Origin: Nephrocerus scutellatus | Taxonomy: Eukaryota > Arthropoda > Insecta > Diptera > Pipunculidae | DNA: 64,000 nt | Direction: 5' to 3' | Assembly (NCBI GenBank): GCA_947095585.1 | Contig: OX352764.1 | Coordinates: 75,130,816 to 75,194,815 of the forward strand | Shown: in pieces, positions 23,776-34,712 of the stretch | Layout: each line of letters starts with the position of its first letter | Numbering within the stretch: position 1 is the first letter of the stretch | Translations under genes and position numbers: made by a program | Notes under the pieces: generated by a model | The model's database searches: none | What the model was told of the DNA's origin: nothing | Seen by the model: the letters and a program-made list of their open reading frames with translations, nothing else

Positions 23776-24949
23776 CTGTGAGTTATAAATAATAAAAATA
23801 AAATATGATATTTTAATGTCTAATTTGCTTTTAATTTTAAAAGGGCACCATGCATTAGAAGAAAAAAGCAACAATATTATGCTTATAATAGTGTCGGAAC
23901 GTTTTTTTTTTTAAATTCAAATTCGTAATTTAATATGGAGAGATAGTTTTACTTCGCTTAAAGACTTTCTCCAGAAAATATCAAGAAACCCCAAAAACAT
24001 ATTTTCTATGATACAAAAAATTTATCAGTTATGTAGTGCGCTTGCTACCGCCGACGATTTAACACTTCCTGAGGTCTGTACGTCAATGATATCTGGTACA
24101 TGCCATACAAATCGATCAAAAATTTTACTTTTTAAACTATTATAGTTTTTCTTTTGGTATTGAACCGATTTTTCGGAATTTTAAAATTCCCAGCGTAAAA
24201 ATGTCCTTACTGAAAAAACGTTACACCGAGAGAGTAAAAATAAGCAGTCCTTAAAGTTTAGTTAATCACTAATAAACATAAAATCTATCAAAAAAGATCC
24301 AGAGCACTAACAATCTTACAAACAATAATATTACTTCTCTAGTTCTCTCTAGGGGATCTGCATTGCGATTGATCGGGAAACTACTGACTGCTCAAAACTT
24401 GGTTTAAGCCAGTAGCGCAACAATCAAGTTCGTGATGTAGTGCTTGCTGTACCTCGTAGTGGTGTTCCCCGGGCAACTATGTGTATAAATCCTTATATAT
24501 GTAGGCTAAAATTGCAAGTGCGAACGCTCAAGCGTTTCTAGTCTAGGTAACGTGGGTTAGCACCCTGCGGTACCGAAAAATGCCCGCTACTGAAACCGAC
24601 ACAACCTCGGATAAGTAATGATCGAATAATGACGATTTGGCTATTGTACCCGGACTAAGATTAGTTTCTGGAATGTGAAGGCGCCCCTTGACTCAGGGAG
24701 TTAGGGACCTCAAAATGCCAGATTTCTTCAACTGGAACGTGAGTTTCTTCGATATAATTTGGACACACTGGGAATGAGTGAAGTAAGATGGTTCGACACG
24801 GGAGAGTACCAATCCCCAACGTGTAACACTGTGCTACTCTACTCCAGCAAACCCTCCGGCAGTCCCCGTGAATCTGGAGTGGGTTTGCTGCTAACGCCAA
24901 AGCACGCAGAGGCCTAATTTCCTGGCATCCACATGGTGATAGGATCATA

Positions 24950-25582
24950 TTGGCCAGATTTCGGACTACAGATCGTCCCGTGTACGCCCTATCGAATCCT
25001 TCGACTTGGGATGAAAAGGACAACTTCTACAATCAACTAAGCGCTGTATTCAACGCAACGCCGAACAGAGATATCGTCATCGTGATGGGGGACTTGAATG
25101 CCAAGGTTGGCAACGACAACAAAAGACTCAAACATGTGATTGGGAAGTACGGCCTCGGCGAACGAAATGACAATGGTGAAAGATTTGTTGATTTCTGCAA
25201 CACCAACAACCTTGTCATAGGAGGCACCATGTTTGAGCATAAGACTTGCCACAAGGTCAGCTGGGTGTCAACTGACAGGCAATCATTATCCAACCAAATC
25301 GACCATGTGGCGATCAGCCAACGTTTTAGGAGCTGTCTTTTAGACGTCCGAAACAGACGAGGAGCTTACATGGGTATGGTACGGGATCATCACCTTATGG
25401 TGACAGGTGGTCACCGCTCTAGCCAGCATCCGGTAAAAGACCTAGACCTAGAAGATGTACTCGTTTCAGATGAGGATCTGATCAAGCGATGGATGGAGCA
25501 TTTCTCTACGGTCCTAAACCGTGTATTCGCTAACGATATGCCCCCAAATCAAACGGAGCTGCCGGAAATAACAATGTACTGA
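24950..25582 (+). pseudogene. Endonuclease domain of the non-LTR element
   Basis: 210 codons open, covering the C-terminal two-thirds of an exonuclease-endonuclease-phosphatase (EEP) domain. MGDLNAKVG carries the conserved Asp-x-Asn, QIDHVAIS the conserved IDH, and RDHHLMV the terminal catalytic Asp-His. Upstream coding matter (from about 24700) is in another frame and broken. In the intact element this domain nicks target DNA. Confidence 0.75.
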
Positions 25583-26596
25583 ATTCGCACCTAAACTCCC
25601 ATTAAAGAGGAGATCGCTACCGCACGCACTAAGAACAACAAGTCGGTAGGACTAGATGATATACCTGCAGAGCTTCTGCGTGCCGCTCCAACGATATCAG
25701 CAAAGCTTTTATATCCTCTTGTAGAGAGAGCTTAGGAGGCATAAAGATTCCCCGACGAGTGGAAGAATGGAATGATTGTCAAGCTCCCTAAAAAAGGTAG
25801 TCTTATGCGAGTGCGAAAATTGGAGGGGCATTTGCGATCTTCCTGCAGATGCAAAGGTAATAGCCAAAGTAGTACTTGAGCGAAGTAAGGAACATCTGGA
25901 AAATACACTCGATGCCAAACAAGCAGGTTTCCGCCCTACATAAACACCCTGCGGATCATTATTGAACAGTGCGTTAAATTCCAGCCACCACTGCACCTGC
26001 TGTTCATCGATTTTGAGAAGGCGTTTGAGAGTGTCAACAGACAGTTTATCTGGTTTTCCTTGCGCAAGAGAGGTATACCTGATAAATTAATAGCTATTAT
26101 TAAAGCAACCTATGATGGCTCTAAATGTCATGTGCTACACAGAGGAAAGCTGACAGAGGAATTCGAGATCCTAAGTGGGGTACGACAACGTTGCATTCTA
26201 TCGCCGATACTTTTTTTGTTGGTGATTAGTGATGTACTTCGCGCAGCTTTATCTACTAGAAACGGAGGAATTTGTTGGACTCTTACATCTCAACTCTCTC
26301 CACCAACCACTATCACAAAAAGATTACAAACGTTCGTAAATAGGTGCCTACGGAACATCTTAAGGGTTTTCTGGCCTAACCGTATCTCTAACGAACATCT
26401 TTACCAGAGAAATACATGGCGCAGAACAGTTGAGGGGGAATCACGGCAATTGGGTTAGAGTTGGAGAGAGCTGAAGCTCATTGCCAGGAACCGCACGCTA
26501 TGGCGCGTAGGCGTTTTAGAGGCCCTAGGACCCACAAGACATAAGTCAATTAAGTAGTTGTTATAGATATTTTCGCGTGAGCTTCAGTGTGACTAG

Positions 26597-26622
26597 AATA
26601 ATAATAATAATAATAATAATAT
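26597..26622. repeat. (AAT)n 3' tail
   Basis: About eight ATA/AAT units at the 3' end of the 24330 element. Confidence 0.85.
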
Positions 26623-26625
26623 TAA

Positions 26626-27640
26626 AATTTAAACTGCTAGAGACGCCAAAAGATTCGCTAAATACGCTTTTTACCTACTTACTGCAATTGTAGTTAAGAA
26701 AACCTCTTTGGTTTGCTTTTAAAATAGGAACCAACTTATCATGAGAAATTTACGCCATTTGGTAGTTTTGGTCATTTTGGGAAGGGAAACATGCAAATAC
26801 GTGAAGCTAGCTGGAGAATATGAAGCAAGCAGATAAGCCTTGAATAAGTTATTGGATTAAAGACTTGGATGTATTCATTCACGTATTGATAGCAAATTAA
26901 AATAAATGAAATTAAGTTACTTAGATTAAGAATTTATTAAAAAATGTCTGGAAGATAGAATCTAATTTACTAAATATCAATGTATTGATTTCATAGTATA
27001 ACTGATTCATTGATTGACAGTGACATAAATACAAATCCAAACTACTATAAAAGCTTCAATGTAATTTTTGGGCTTAATAAAAACCCTAAAATGGTCATCC
27101 ACTTTGGACAATATCTATTCTAGCTCTATTCTGACGCACGGTTAAAATGAATAACATAAAAATCTACTTGTACTTGTACCAGTGGGTATGTAGTGGAAAC
27201 TTTACTGGTGTATCGGGTTATATTTTACTTTATTTGTCAATGTTTTTTATATATTTGTGTCCTTTTTTCCACACTGCTCGTTATTGTCTATTGCTTATCT
27301 GATTCAGGCTAACATATTTACACGTGCATATGTCTGGCGGAATATTAATAAAGTAATCCTGCCAGACATGGAAAAGGACTTGATAAAAGAAAATTATGAT
27401 TGATTTCCTGTGCATACAAGGACTGAGAATTGACCTTCTTGTTTTGTGTATTCTAAATCGTTATAGAAATAATCTATAGTAAATAATATTCACAAGAAAA
27501 TGAATTAAATACTTACTGTAATTATGTGGTTGTGAGTGAGAAAATATAAGCTCCGGGCGAAACTTATAACTTCATACATCAAACTTATTTCCTTTTTTAC
27601 TCAATTGCGACAAAACCAAGAATTAAGAGTAATGTTTTTA
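26626..27640. other. Intronic DNA without recognised features
   Basis: Part of the 13-kb DIP intron. AT-rich, with no repeats or coding sequence recognised. Confidence 0.5.
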
Positions 27641-27644
27641 TCAG

Positions 27645-28010
27645 TCCATGTATTTTTTTTGTATGTTTCACTGTAGCGCGTAAACTACTCATCCGATTTT
27701 GATTAATGAGGTGTCAATTTATTCGTTATTATGGTCAGGGTAAAATAGGCTATAATCAAATGTGGGTGGGGGGTTAGTCGTTTGATGCCATGGCCGGTGG
27801 AAGGGGGTAGATGCAACCGTTATTATTGTCAATTCTATAGTTTTCGGGGTCGATGAGGTGAATATGATGGTGAGGTGTCTTACCATCATATTCACCATAT
27901 AGGGAGGGAGTCGATAGGTGTGGCGAGGGCTATCTGATATTAGTATCGATTCTATAGTTTTCGCTGTCGCTGAGGTCAATAAAGAATAAAGCAATAAGAG
28001 TGTATATATT
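27645..28010 (+). repeat. Low-copy repeat (family C) with internal hairpin
   Basis: Contains two copies of a TCRATTCTATAGTTTTCG core (27829 and 27947), also seen at about 34465 and, inverted, at about 36030. A perfect 15-bp inverted repeat, GGTGAATATGATGGT at 27857-27871 and its complement at 27882-27896, encloses a 10-nt loop. It starts near GTAAACTACTCATCCGATTT, a sequence type common at the edges of insect non-autonomous elements. Confidence 0.5.
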
Positions 28011-28439
28011 TTTTGTTATCACGGAAAAGATTAAATTAAAAAAAAAGTTTAAAAAACTGTAACCCGACTACAGAATAAAATAAATAAAAAGTAAGAAACA
28101 AGCTAGTTTCAAAGGCAGTGGTCGAGCGTATTTTTTATCCTTGATTGACGGCATTCTCATTGTTTTTATTTGTCTATTAAATTATAATGACGGTTAGCCA
28201 TCAGCAGAGTAGGATCTGACTGGTGGAAGTGAAAGTGCGATCAAACCTCCACGTGGTAGCCGCTGGTAATTTTCCTCCAGTACCCAAAATCAGCTTCGGA
28301 TACACTGATGAACGACGACGACCACGGCAACGAAAACGGCTAAACGTTTTAAGAATTTTTTAATGGAACATACGCTCACTGTATAGAGCTCGAGCTGCAC
28401 AGCATCTAGCCGCTACCCTGTCCAAATGTAATGCTGACA

Positions 28440-29296
28440 TAACAGCAATTTAGGAGACGCGATGCGGGGAATGGAGTCTTACAAAAATCAGAATATGACA
28501 ATTATTACATCTGTCATGCAAGACATCATGTGCTCGGGGTGTGGTTTCTAGTCAGAAAAGAATGAAACGCACCGTTATCGGATTTAAAGTAGTTAATGAA
28601 CGGCTATGCACCATTCGCGTGCGGGACAGATTTATAAACATAAGTCTCATAAACGTTCACGTACTTACAGAGGATTCCCCAGATGATGAAAAAGAAGAAT
28701 TCTTTGAATCAGTCAAACAGGAACTCCATGCCTGTCCTCAGTATGACGTAAAAATCATTCTGGGGGATATGAATGCCAAAATAGGTAGGGAGCCAGTATT
28801 CAGGCAGTACATTAGCAACCATAGCTTACACGAGAACACTAATGACAATGGACAATGAGTCATAGAGATGGCATCAAGCAATAATTTGGTCGTTGCGAGC
28901 ACAAGGTTTGCGCGTAAGAATATCCACAAAGCCACCTGGGTATCTCCTGATGGAGTCACTCGCAACAAAATAGACCACGTGTTGATAGACCGCCGCCACA
29001 ACCCGCATCTGATGATGGTACGAACGTACCAAGGTGCCAACGTCGACTCGGACTACTATATTGTTGGTATGGTGCTCCGAGCGCGGAGTGCATCATCAAG
29101 AAAGACAGCATCCGCGAATCAGATTCGAGTCAACACGGCTGCCCTTCGCAACGAAGAGACCAGAAACATCTACGGTCAAGCCATAGGACTCGCCCTAAAT
29201 GCAGGAAGAGTAAGTCCTGGGGCTGAGATTCCGGGCGTAGAAGAGAATTGGACACGCATTAAGAATACTGTCATTAGTACTGCTGACCCCTTTTAG
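28440..29296 (+). pseudogene. RTE endonuclease (EEP) domain pseudogene
   Basis: Reads AVNERLCTIRV-like VVNERLCTIRVRDRFINISL, then VKIILGDMNAKIGREP (catalytic Asp-Asn), a stop, MASSNNLVVASTRFARKNIH, KATWVSPDGVTRNKIDHVLI (conserved IDH) and NVDSDYYIVGMVL. The final catalytic His of the family's SDH motif is Tyr here. Then a linker (IRVNTAALRNEETRNIYGQA) to a stop at 29294-29296. Confidence 0.82.
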
Positions 29297-29647
29297 GCAG
29301 AAGTCGTAGAGATCGGAACGACTGGTTCGATGACGAATGTAAGCTAGCGACTGAACTTAGGAATATTGCGTACCGTGCAATGCAACAGTCTCATAGAACG
29401 AGAATAATGGGAGAAGAATCTCGTCCGTGAAGTAGAACAGTATAAAGAGCGAGGACCGCACCAGGAGCGGGAGTTCTACCAGAGAGTCCGCGGTATGACG
29501 CAATATACATCGCGTTGCAAAGACAAAGAGGGTAATCTGATCGCCGATCTCAAAGGCATCTTAGAGCGATGGGAAGAGCACTTTCATGAGCTTAGTGGCC
29601 AGCTAACTGAGGAATTGGAGGCTTCACCAATTACCGAAGACTAAACT

Positions 29648-30715
29648 ATGCTGCCGCCACCAAACATAGACGAAGTTAGCAGAGCGATAAATCGGCTCAA
29701 AAATAATAAGGCACCGGGATCTGTTGGTATTCCAGCGGAGATTATTAAAACAGGAGGCCCCGCAATACACCAAGCAATTTATGAACTAATAGTGCAAGTA
29801 TGGGAGGAAGAAGCGATGCCAGAAGACTGGAGAAGAGGCATCCTGTGCCCCAAACATAAGAAAGGAGATATCACAACCATCAACAATTATTGTGGTATAA
29901 CGTTGTTGAGTACCGCGTATAAGATTTTCTCCTCTATCCTTCAAGACAGGATAGCCCCATACGCTTAAGGGATCATTGGTCCATACCAGTGTGGCTTCAT
30001 CCCAGGCAAATCATCAACTGATCAGATTTACACCCTTAGGCAAGTGTTGGAAAAATGTCTAGAGTTTCAAAACTCACTACACCATCTTTGTATAGACTCT
30101 AAAGCCGCCTATGTTAGAATAGCCAGAGTAGAACTTTATAAAGCCATGAGAGAATTCGGCATCCCAAATAAATTGAGACTACTATGTAGGTTGTCCGAAT
30201 CACTTTCAAGCCCATTCAAGATCTCTAACGGGCTCCGACAAGCGGATGGACTAGCCTGCATCCTTTTCAACCTGGCGTTGGAGAAAGTGATCCGAGATTC
30301 TGACGTAACGGCGAGAGGAACAATTCCCTATAAGTCCATTCAGATACTGGCTTACGCAAACGATATTGACATCGTTGGTAGAAACCGAAGAGCTTTACAG
30401 GAAGCTTTTATCCAGTTCGAGCAGTCGGCACGAAATCTGGGGCTGCACATAGCCTACTATAGTTTGTCAAGACTCTTCAAATCCAGAAATTTAACCATAA
30501 CATCCAAGCTGCTGGTATATAAGACAATGGTCATACCAGTACTTATATATTATGGATCCGAGACTTGGGTGCTTAGCAAGAAGCATTCTGACCTTTTAGC
30601 CGCGTTCGAGAGAAAAGTCTCACGGAGAATTGTTGGCCCCGTATGTGAGAAGGACGATTCCGGGGACTTTATAGTGATGAGGTCTACGAGCGTTACCGCG
30701 ATGTCGACATCGTGA
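29648..30715 (+). pseudogene. RTE reverse transcriptase pseudogene with YAND active site
   Basis: Reads INRLKNNKAPGSVGIPAEII, EDWRRGILCPKHKKGDITTI, NNYCGITLLSTAYKIFSSIL, a stop, GFIPGKSSTDQIYTLRQVLE, FKISNGLRQADGLACILFNL, and ILAYANDIDIVGR. The YADD catalytic box is YAND (AAC at 30359-30361), and GLRQGDG is GLRQADG. The thumb follows: SKLLVYKTMVIPVLIYYGSE and LLAAFERKVSRRIVGPVC. Both changes should abolish polymerase activity. Confidence 0.85.
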
Positions 30716-31029
30716 AGAAAATTAAGCTCAGTAGGCTCTGGTGGGCAGGACACCTAGCTCGCATGAGCGAAGAGGATCCTGCTCGGAAAGTTCTTTGCGG
30801 TAGGATTTATTGAACACGACAGCAAGGCCGGTCAAGCCTACGTTGGAAGGATGGCGTAGACCAGGACGCTCAGAGTTTAGAGATGCCAAATTGGATGACA
30901 TCGGCTCGAAATCGAGACTGTCCGGGAGGCCAGGACCGGACACCGGTTGTAGAGCCAAATATGATGATGATTAAATTATAATGTTTCCTTTGTGTAGTTG
31001 GCCATTTGAACCTAACTTATTTCTTACTT

Positions 31030-31915
31030 TTTAAATTCTCTATATTAACTTCACTTGCCCGTGGGTCGGTCGTCGGTCGTCGGTCGGTCGGTCGTCGGTC
31101 GTCTGTCGTGGATTCTTGCGATCAATTTTTAACCCACTTCCCATGGCCCGATTTTATTGAAATTTTGCACACATGTGTATTTCCGGAGACAACACTTTCT
31201 ATTTAATTTTGAGGCCCCTCGGGCTGCGGGTCGGGGGGCTCCCAAACAAAAATTTTAAAAAATTTACCCGATTTTCTTCAAATTTTACACACATGTGTAT
31301 ACCCAATAAACAATACTTTTTCGAAAATTTGGTAGTGATCGGGTCCCGGGTTCGGACGCAAGGCCCTTATACATTTTTTAAATATCTGTACTGGCATCAG
31401 ATATTCGTCGCCCTTTATGGACTTTGTGCGGTGTGTGCTGCGCAGTCGGCTGCGCTGCATGGTTTTGGTGGTGGAGAGAGAGAGAGAAATCTTAGCTCAC
31501 GCACAAATGAACCCAGCAAATGAAACGAGACATAAATGTTTTATGCTTAATTCAACTTACATTTTTTATTTACTGAATTGTATTTTTATTGATGTCGTTT
31601 TTGTTGTTGTCGATATCAACTTACAGATAGAACAACAAGTTTTCACAATATTCTGTCATTTCGCGTTTTCATAAATTAGTTCAGAGCAGTCAAAGAGTTC
31701 TCAAGATAACTGCTCGTGTTTCTTATTTGCTCAGAGTATGAGCGTGATCTACGTGCTCAGAATAAAATGATCTGAGCATTTTCAATTTTAACATCTGATG
31801 TCAAATGTCTGTTTCGATGATTTTCTCCTACAATGGCCCAGGATCGAGGGGCTCCCATATCAATTTCTGCGATTAGAGAATTTAGATGAAAAATTTTAAT
31901 TTTTATGGGTTGTTT
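31030..31915 (-). repeat. Family A element with both ends and a 400-bp internal unique segment
   Basis: From the complement of the right terminus (AAATTCTCTATATTAACTTC at 31034) through a GTCG-rich stretch (31062-31102), two units (ACACATGTGTATTTCCGG, ACACATGTGTATACCC), a GC core GTGCTGCGCAGTCGGCTGCG, a GA run, a roughly 400-bp unique segment, to the left terminus TTTTTATGGGTTGTTTTTTT at 31900-31918. It shows the complete architecture of the long form of the family. No coding capacity. Confidence 0.75.
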
Positions 31916-32330
31916 TTTTATTAGTTATTCTGTTTACTAAGAACGTAGTACGTATTGTGACATTGACCTACCTATAATTCTAAATCATTACTTTTGAACT
32001 AATCATCAACATATTTAGCTCTACAACCGCGGTCCCGTCCTAGTCTTCTTCTTTTGAACTAACAGAGACGACAAGTAACAATTGAAAACCTATGAGGGTT
32101 CTTTTAGACTCTCGGTTTCTTTCCGGTGATAATTATTCACTCAGATTATTTTTTTTATCAAAAATTAAGTAAAACCGATTGAAACAAATGGAAATTTTAT
32201 TAATGAATACTCGTTCAGATTCTTTTGAGAAGTTATTTTTGTGTTCCTAACCAGTTTAATTACAGACCTTTATTCGAAAAAAGTAATACTTATTAGTTTC
32301 TATTTAGAAGTATATAAAAAGCCATTTAAA
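31916..32330. other. Intronic DNA without recognised features
   Basis: AT-rich spacer between the family A element and an RTE fragment; nothing recognised. Confidence 0.5.
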
Positions 32331-32332
32331 CT

Positions 32333-32702
32333 CGGCCGCGTTCGAGAAGAAAGTCTTATTGTTGGACTTTTATGTGACGAAGGATAACTCCGGAGACTGA
32401 GGAGATTACAGCGATAATTACATCGTGGAAAAATTATGGTTGGGAGGCTCCGGTGGGAGGGATAGCTAATCGCATGAGCAAAAACGATTCTGCTCGGAAA
32501 GTCCTTATCGGTAGGATCTAATGGACAACATAGCGATGCCTGTCAAGCCTACGCCAGAATGATGGCGTTAAATAGGATGCAAAAACTTTAGATAATGACA
32601 AACTTGGTGACATCGGCTCAAAATTGGGACTATTGGAAAAGTTTTTTGCGGGAGGTCGAAGCGGACTCCAGTTCTAGAGGCTAATATGATGATGATGATT
32701 AT
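32333..32702 (+). repeat. RTE 3'-end fragment
   Basis: Aligns to 30600-30976: GGCCGCGTTCGAGAAGAAAG, TCGCATGAGCAAAAACGATT, CTGCTCGGAAAGTCCTTATC, GGTGACATCGGCTCAAAATT, ending GGCTAATATGATGATGATGA. 5'-truncated in the thumb. Confidence 0.75.
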
Positions 32703-34075
32703 TAACAAGCTGTAATCTTTACCTGATTAAAAATGTCGGCGAAGTAATAGATCTTTTTGAAGAAACCATTCCGGCATTATTCTGCTAGAATTAATTCGGA
32801 CACATTGTCTCTAACAGAAACAATGTTTTGTGGCGGTGAAACAGTACCTCGTGAGTACGCCCACAGGAAAAAGAAGTTAGTAAAGCTTAAAAACAATACT
32901 TACGTTTCCTCCTATAACAATCGCTATGATTAAGTCGCTTTTATTGCACATTATTTTTATATCCCAAAACTTCCCGTCCCCGTTAACTGAACTAAAATTG
33001 ATTTATAGAATCTCGTTTATCTTGTTACATCCTCTTTTCGTAGCAGGTGTATGTTGGAAAATATTTCGTTTATACTAACTGCAACACTTGCTACGTTTTA
33101 AAAATCTACCTCCATTATTTAAAAGTCAGAAAAACCATTACTGTGCTGCCCGTTTCTATTATATCTTTCCAATTTATATGACATCAATTGTTGGGATAAG
33201 CCAAACAATTTCAGAAACGCTCCACTGAATATACGAAAAATAAGTTCATTAAATTAACCCTACAAAAAGCTGAGAATATCACCAAAAACAGGCACAATGA
33301 TAGGTATTTCTGCCGCAATGCAAGCAAGCGTTACTGTTGGTTCGTTCACTTAATTCAGTAAACGTGCTAAAATTTCAACTAAAGTGATTTCGGAGCAGGA
33401 AAAAAATTAATCTTTCCAGTGCTTTTCTACTGCAATTGTTAACAAAAATTTTTCCAAAAAACTGCATTAATTGGAAAACCAATAATAAATTTAAAGCTTA
33501 ATATGTGATAAAATTGCTGAATTTTTTATCACAACGTGAAATGAAAACTAAAAACTAAAATATAAATCCAATTAAATGGATTGATTTTATTTTGAATGAC
33601 AAATTGACAATGTCATGGCGTCATCAATTTATCACTTGAATAGTTCTATGTGTGATAAACATAATGAATGATATATGAATTGCATTTACTTGCATGACTG
33701 TATGCTGTAAAGTTTGCCTGTGCGGGCAAAAAAGGAATGAAAAAAAAAAACAAAAAAAGTTTTGCAAGCACTATACAATCTACTTTTTTAACCCATAAAG
33801 TATAAATAGATGTTAAAGTTAGTCACTATTTCGCGCATATGCGCGAGCGATATAGATCGCTGTTTAATTTACGTATGTAAATTTGACAGTTTCACAAAAT
33901 GAATATACAGACGTTGGAAAAATAACATTATGGTGGGAAATTTACTTTTTGGTAATTTTGGAAACATTTCTCGGGAAACTCTTGGAGACATTTCTGTTGA
34001 CATACGTTTAACATATTATGTAAAAGTAAATCATAGGGCGTAGAAGGTAAATTGATATCCCTTAAAAATGCTTGA
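32703..34075. other. Intronic DNA; GC palindrome at 33832
   Basis: Mostly unrecognised AT-rich sequence. It includes a perfect 14-bp palindrome CGCGCATATGCGCG at 33832-33845, followed by GCGATATAGATCGC at 33847-33860, a second near-palindrome. Confidence 0.5.
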
Positions 34076-34079
34076 GTCC

Positions 34080-34300
34080 TAATGATGACTGTGTCTTAGG
34101 CAGTAGTCATTAAATAGTTCGATGCCAAATGAAAGCTAGCTATCGTAAGAATGTTGCGTATCGGGCAATGCAAAAATTTCAAAGAAAACGGGCACAAATA
34201 GAAATATATAAAGAGCTCAGAAAATTTACCATCGAAGGAAAGCAGCTTGGGAAAAGGACCAGTCCTCGGTTGCAGAGTCAAATATGATGATGATAATAAT
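34080..34300 (+). repeat. Miniature RTE derivative
   Basis: Joins the RTE linker region (AGTTCGATGCCAAATGAAAG, AATGTTGCGTATCGGGCAAT; compare 29325-29380) directly to the RTE 3' end (GGACCAGTCCTCGGTTGCAG, AGTCAAATATGATGATGA; compare 30930-30976). About 1.5 kb is deleted between. Confidence 0.65.
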
Positions 34301-34379
34301 AGAAAAGTAATCATAATTCATTGTTATGTTAATATATAAATAAGAAAGAGAATGTATACTCGTAATATGAATGCTTGTG

Positions 34380-34712
34380 TGTTTGTGCGGGTTCAACTCT
34401 GGAACGCCTAAACCTTTTCCAACCAAACATATTAATTAAAATTTTGGAATCAAATACTGTGGGCTGCCGATATTAATGTTGAATCCATAGTCCATAGAAA
34501 TTGTAGAAGTGAATAGTTGTGGATAGAATGGTGCTGGGTGATCGGTGAGGTTGGAAGTGGGATCGGAAGCAAACCGCAAAAGTTAGGTGTCGTGGAGTAA
34601 AGTCGAAAATTGGTCAACATTTTTAAGCTATATAAACCAAGGTTGTATCTGTAAACAATAAAAAGACGAATAAACTGTCATTGTGAATGGTCTAAATTTT
34701 TTCTTTTTATTA
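34380..34712. repeat. Family C repeat segment flanking the mariner (left)
   Basis: Includes CCGATATTAATGTTGAATCC and ATAGTCCATAG, then GGTGATCGGTGAGGTTGGAA. Related to 27645-28010, and in inverted form to 35792-36270. The mariner at 34713-35791 lies between. Confidence 0.4.

Larger units (their letters stand above)
24330..26625 (+). mobile_element. Non-LTR retrotransposon (EEP endonuclease + RT), internally deleted
   Basis: One element in the 13-kb DIP intron. The endonuclease part (24950-25582) has VIVMGDLNAKVGND and GERFVDFCNTNNLVIGGTMF, WVSTDRQSLSNQIDHV and MVRDHHLM. It is followed by an RT part: NKSVGLDDIPAE near 25630, FIDFEKAFESVNR at about 26005, RGIPDKLIAIIKATYDGSKC and SGVRQRCILSPILFLLVISD (G-to-R change in RQGCILSP). 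Soon after GGICWTLT it jumps to KRLQTFVNRCLRNILRVFWP and then to NTWRRTVEGE, so the catalytic YADD region and more are deleted. It ends in an (AAT)n tail at 26597-26622. The clade is not certain. Confidence 0.8.
28190..30976 (+). mobile_element. RTE-clade non-LTR retrotransposon, longest copy, defective
   Basis: About 2.8 kb carrying an endonuclease followed by RT, ending with the tail GCCAAATATGATGATGATTA. A single long frame is cut into pieces by stops and shifts (28858, 29296, 29640, 29967, 30713). The domain order and a short ATGATG-rich 3' end fit the RTE clade. At least five further partial copies of this family lie in the window (11075, 15235, 32333, 34080, 49268). It lies in the DIP intron, opposite to the host gene. 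Confidence 0.85.
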
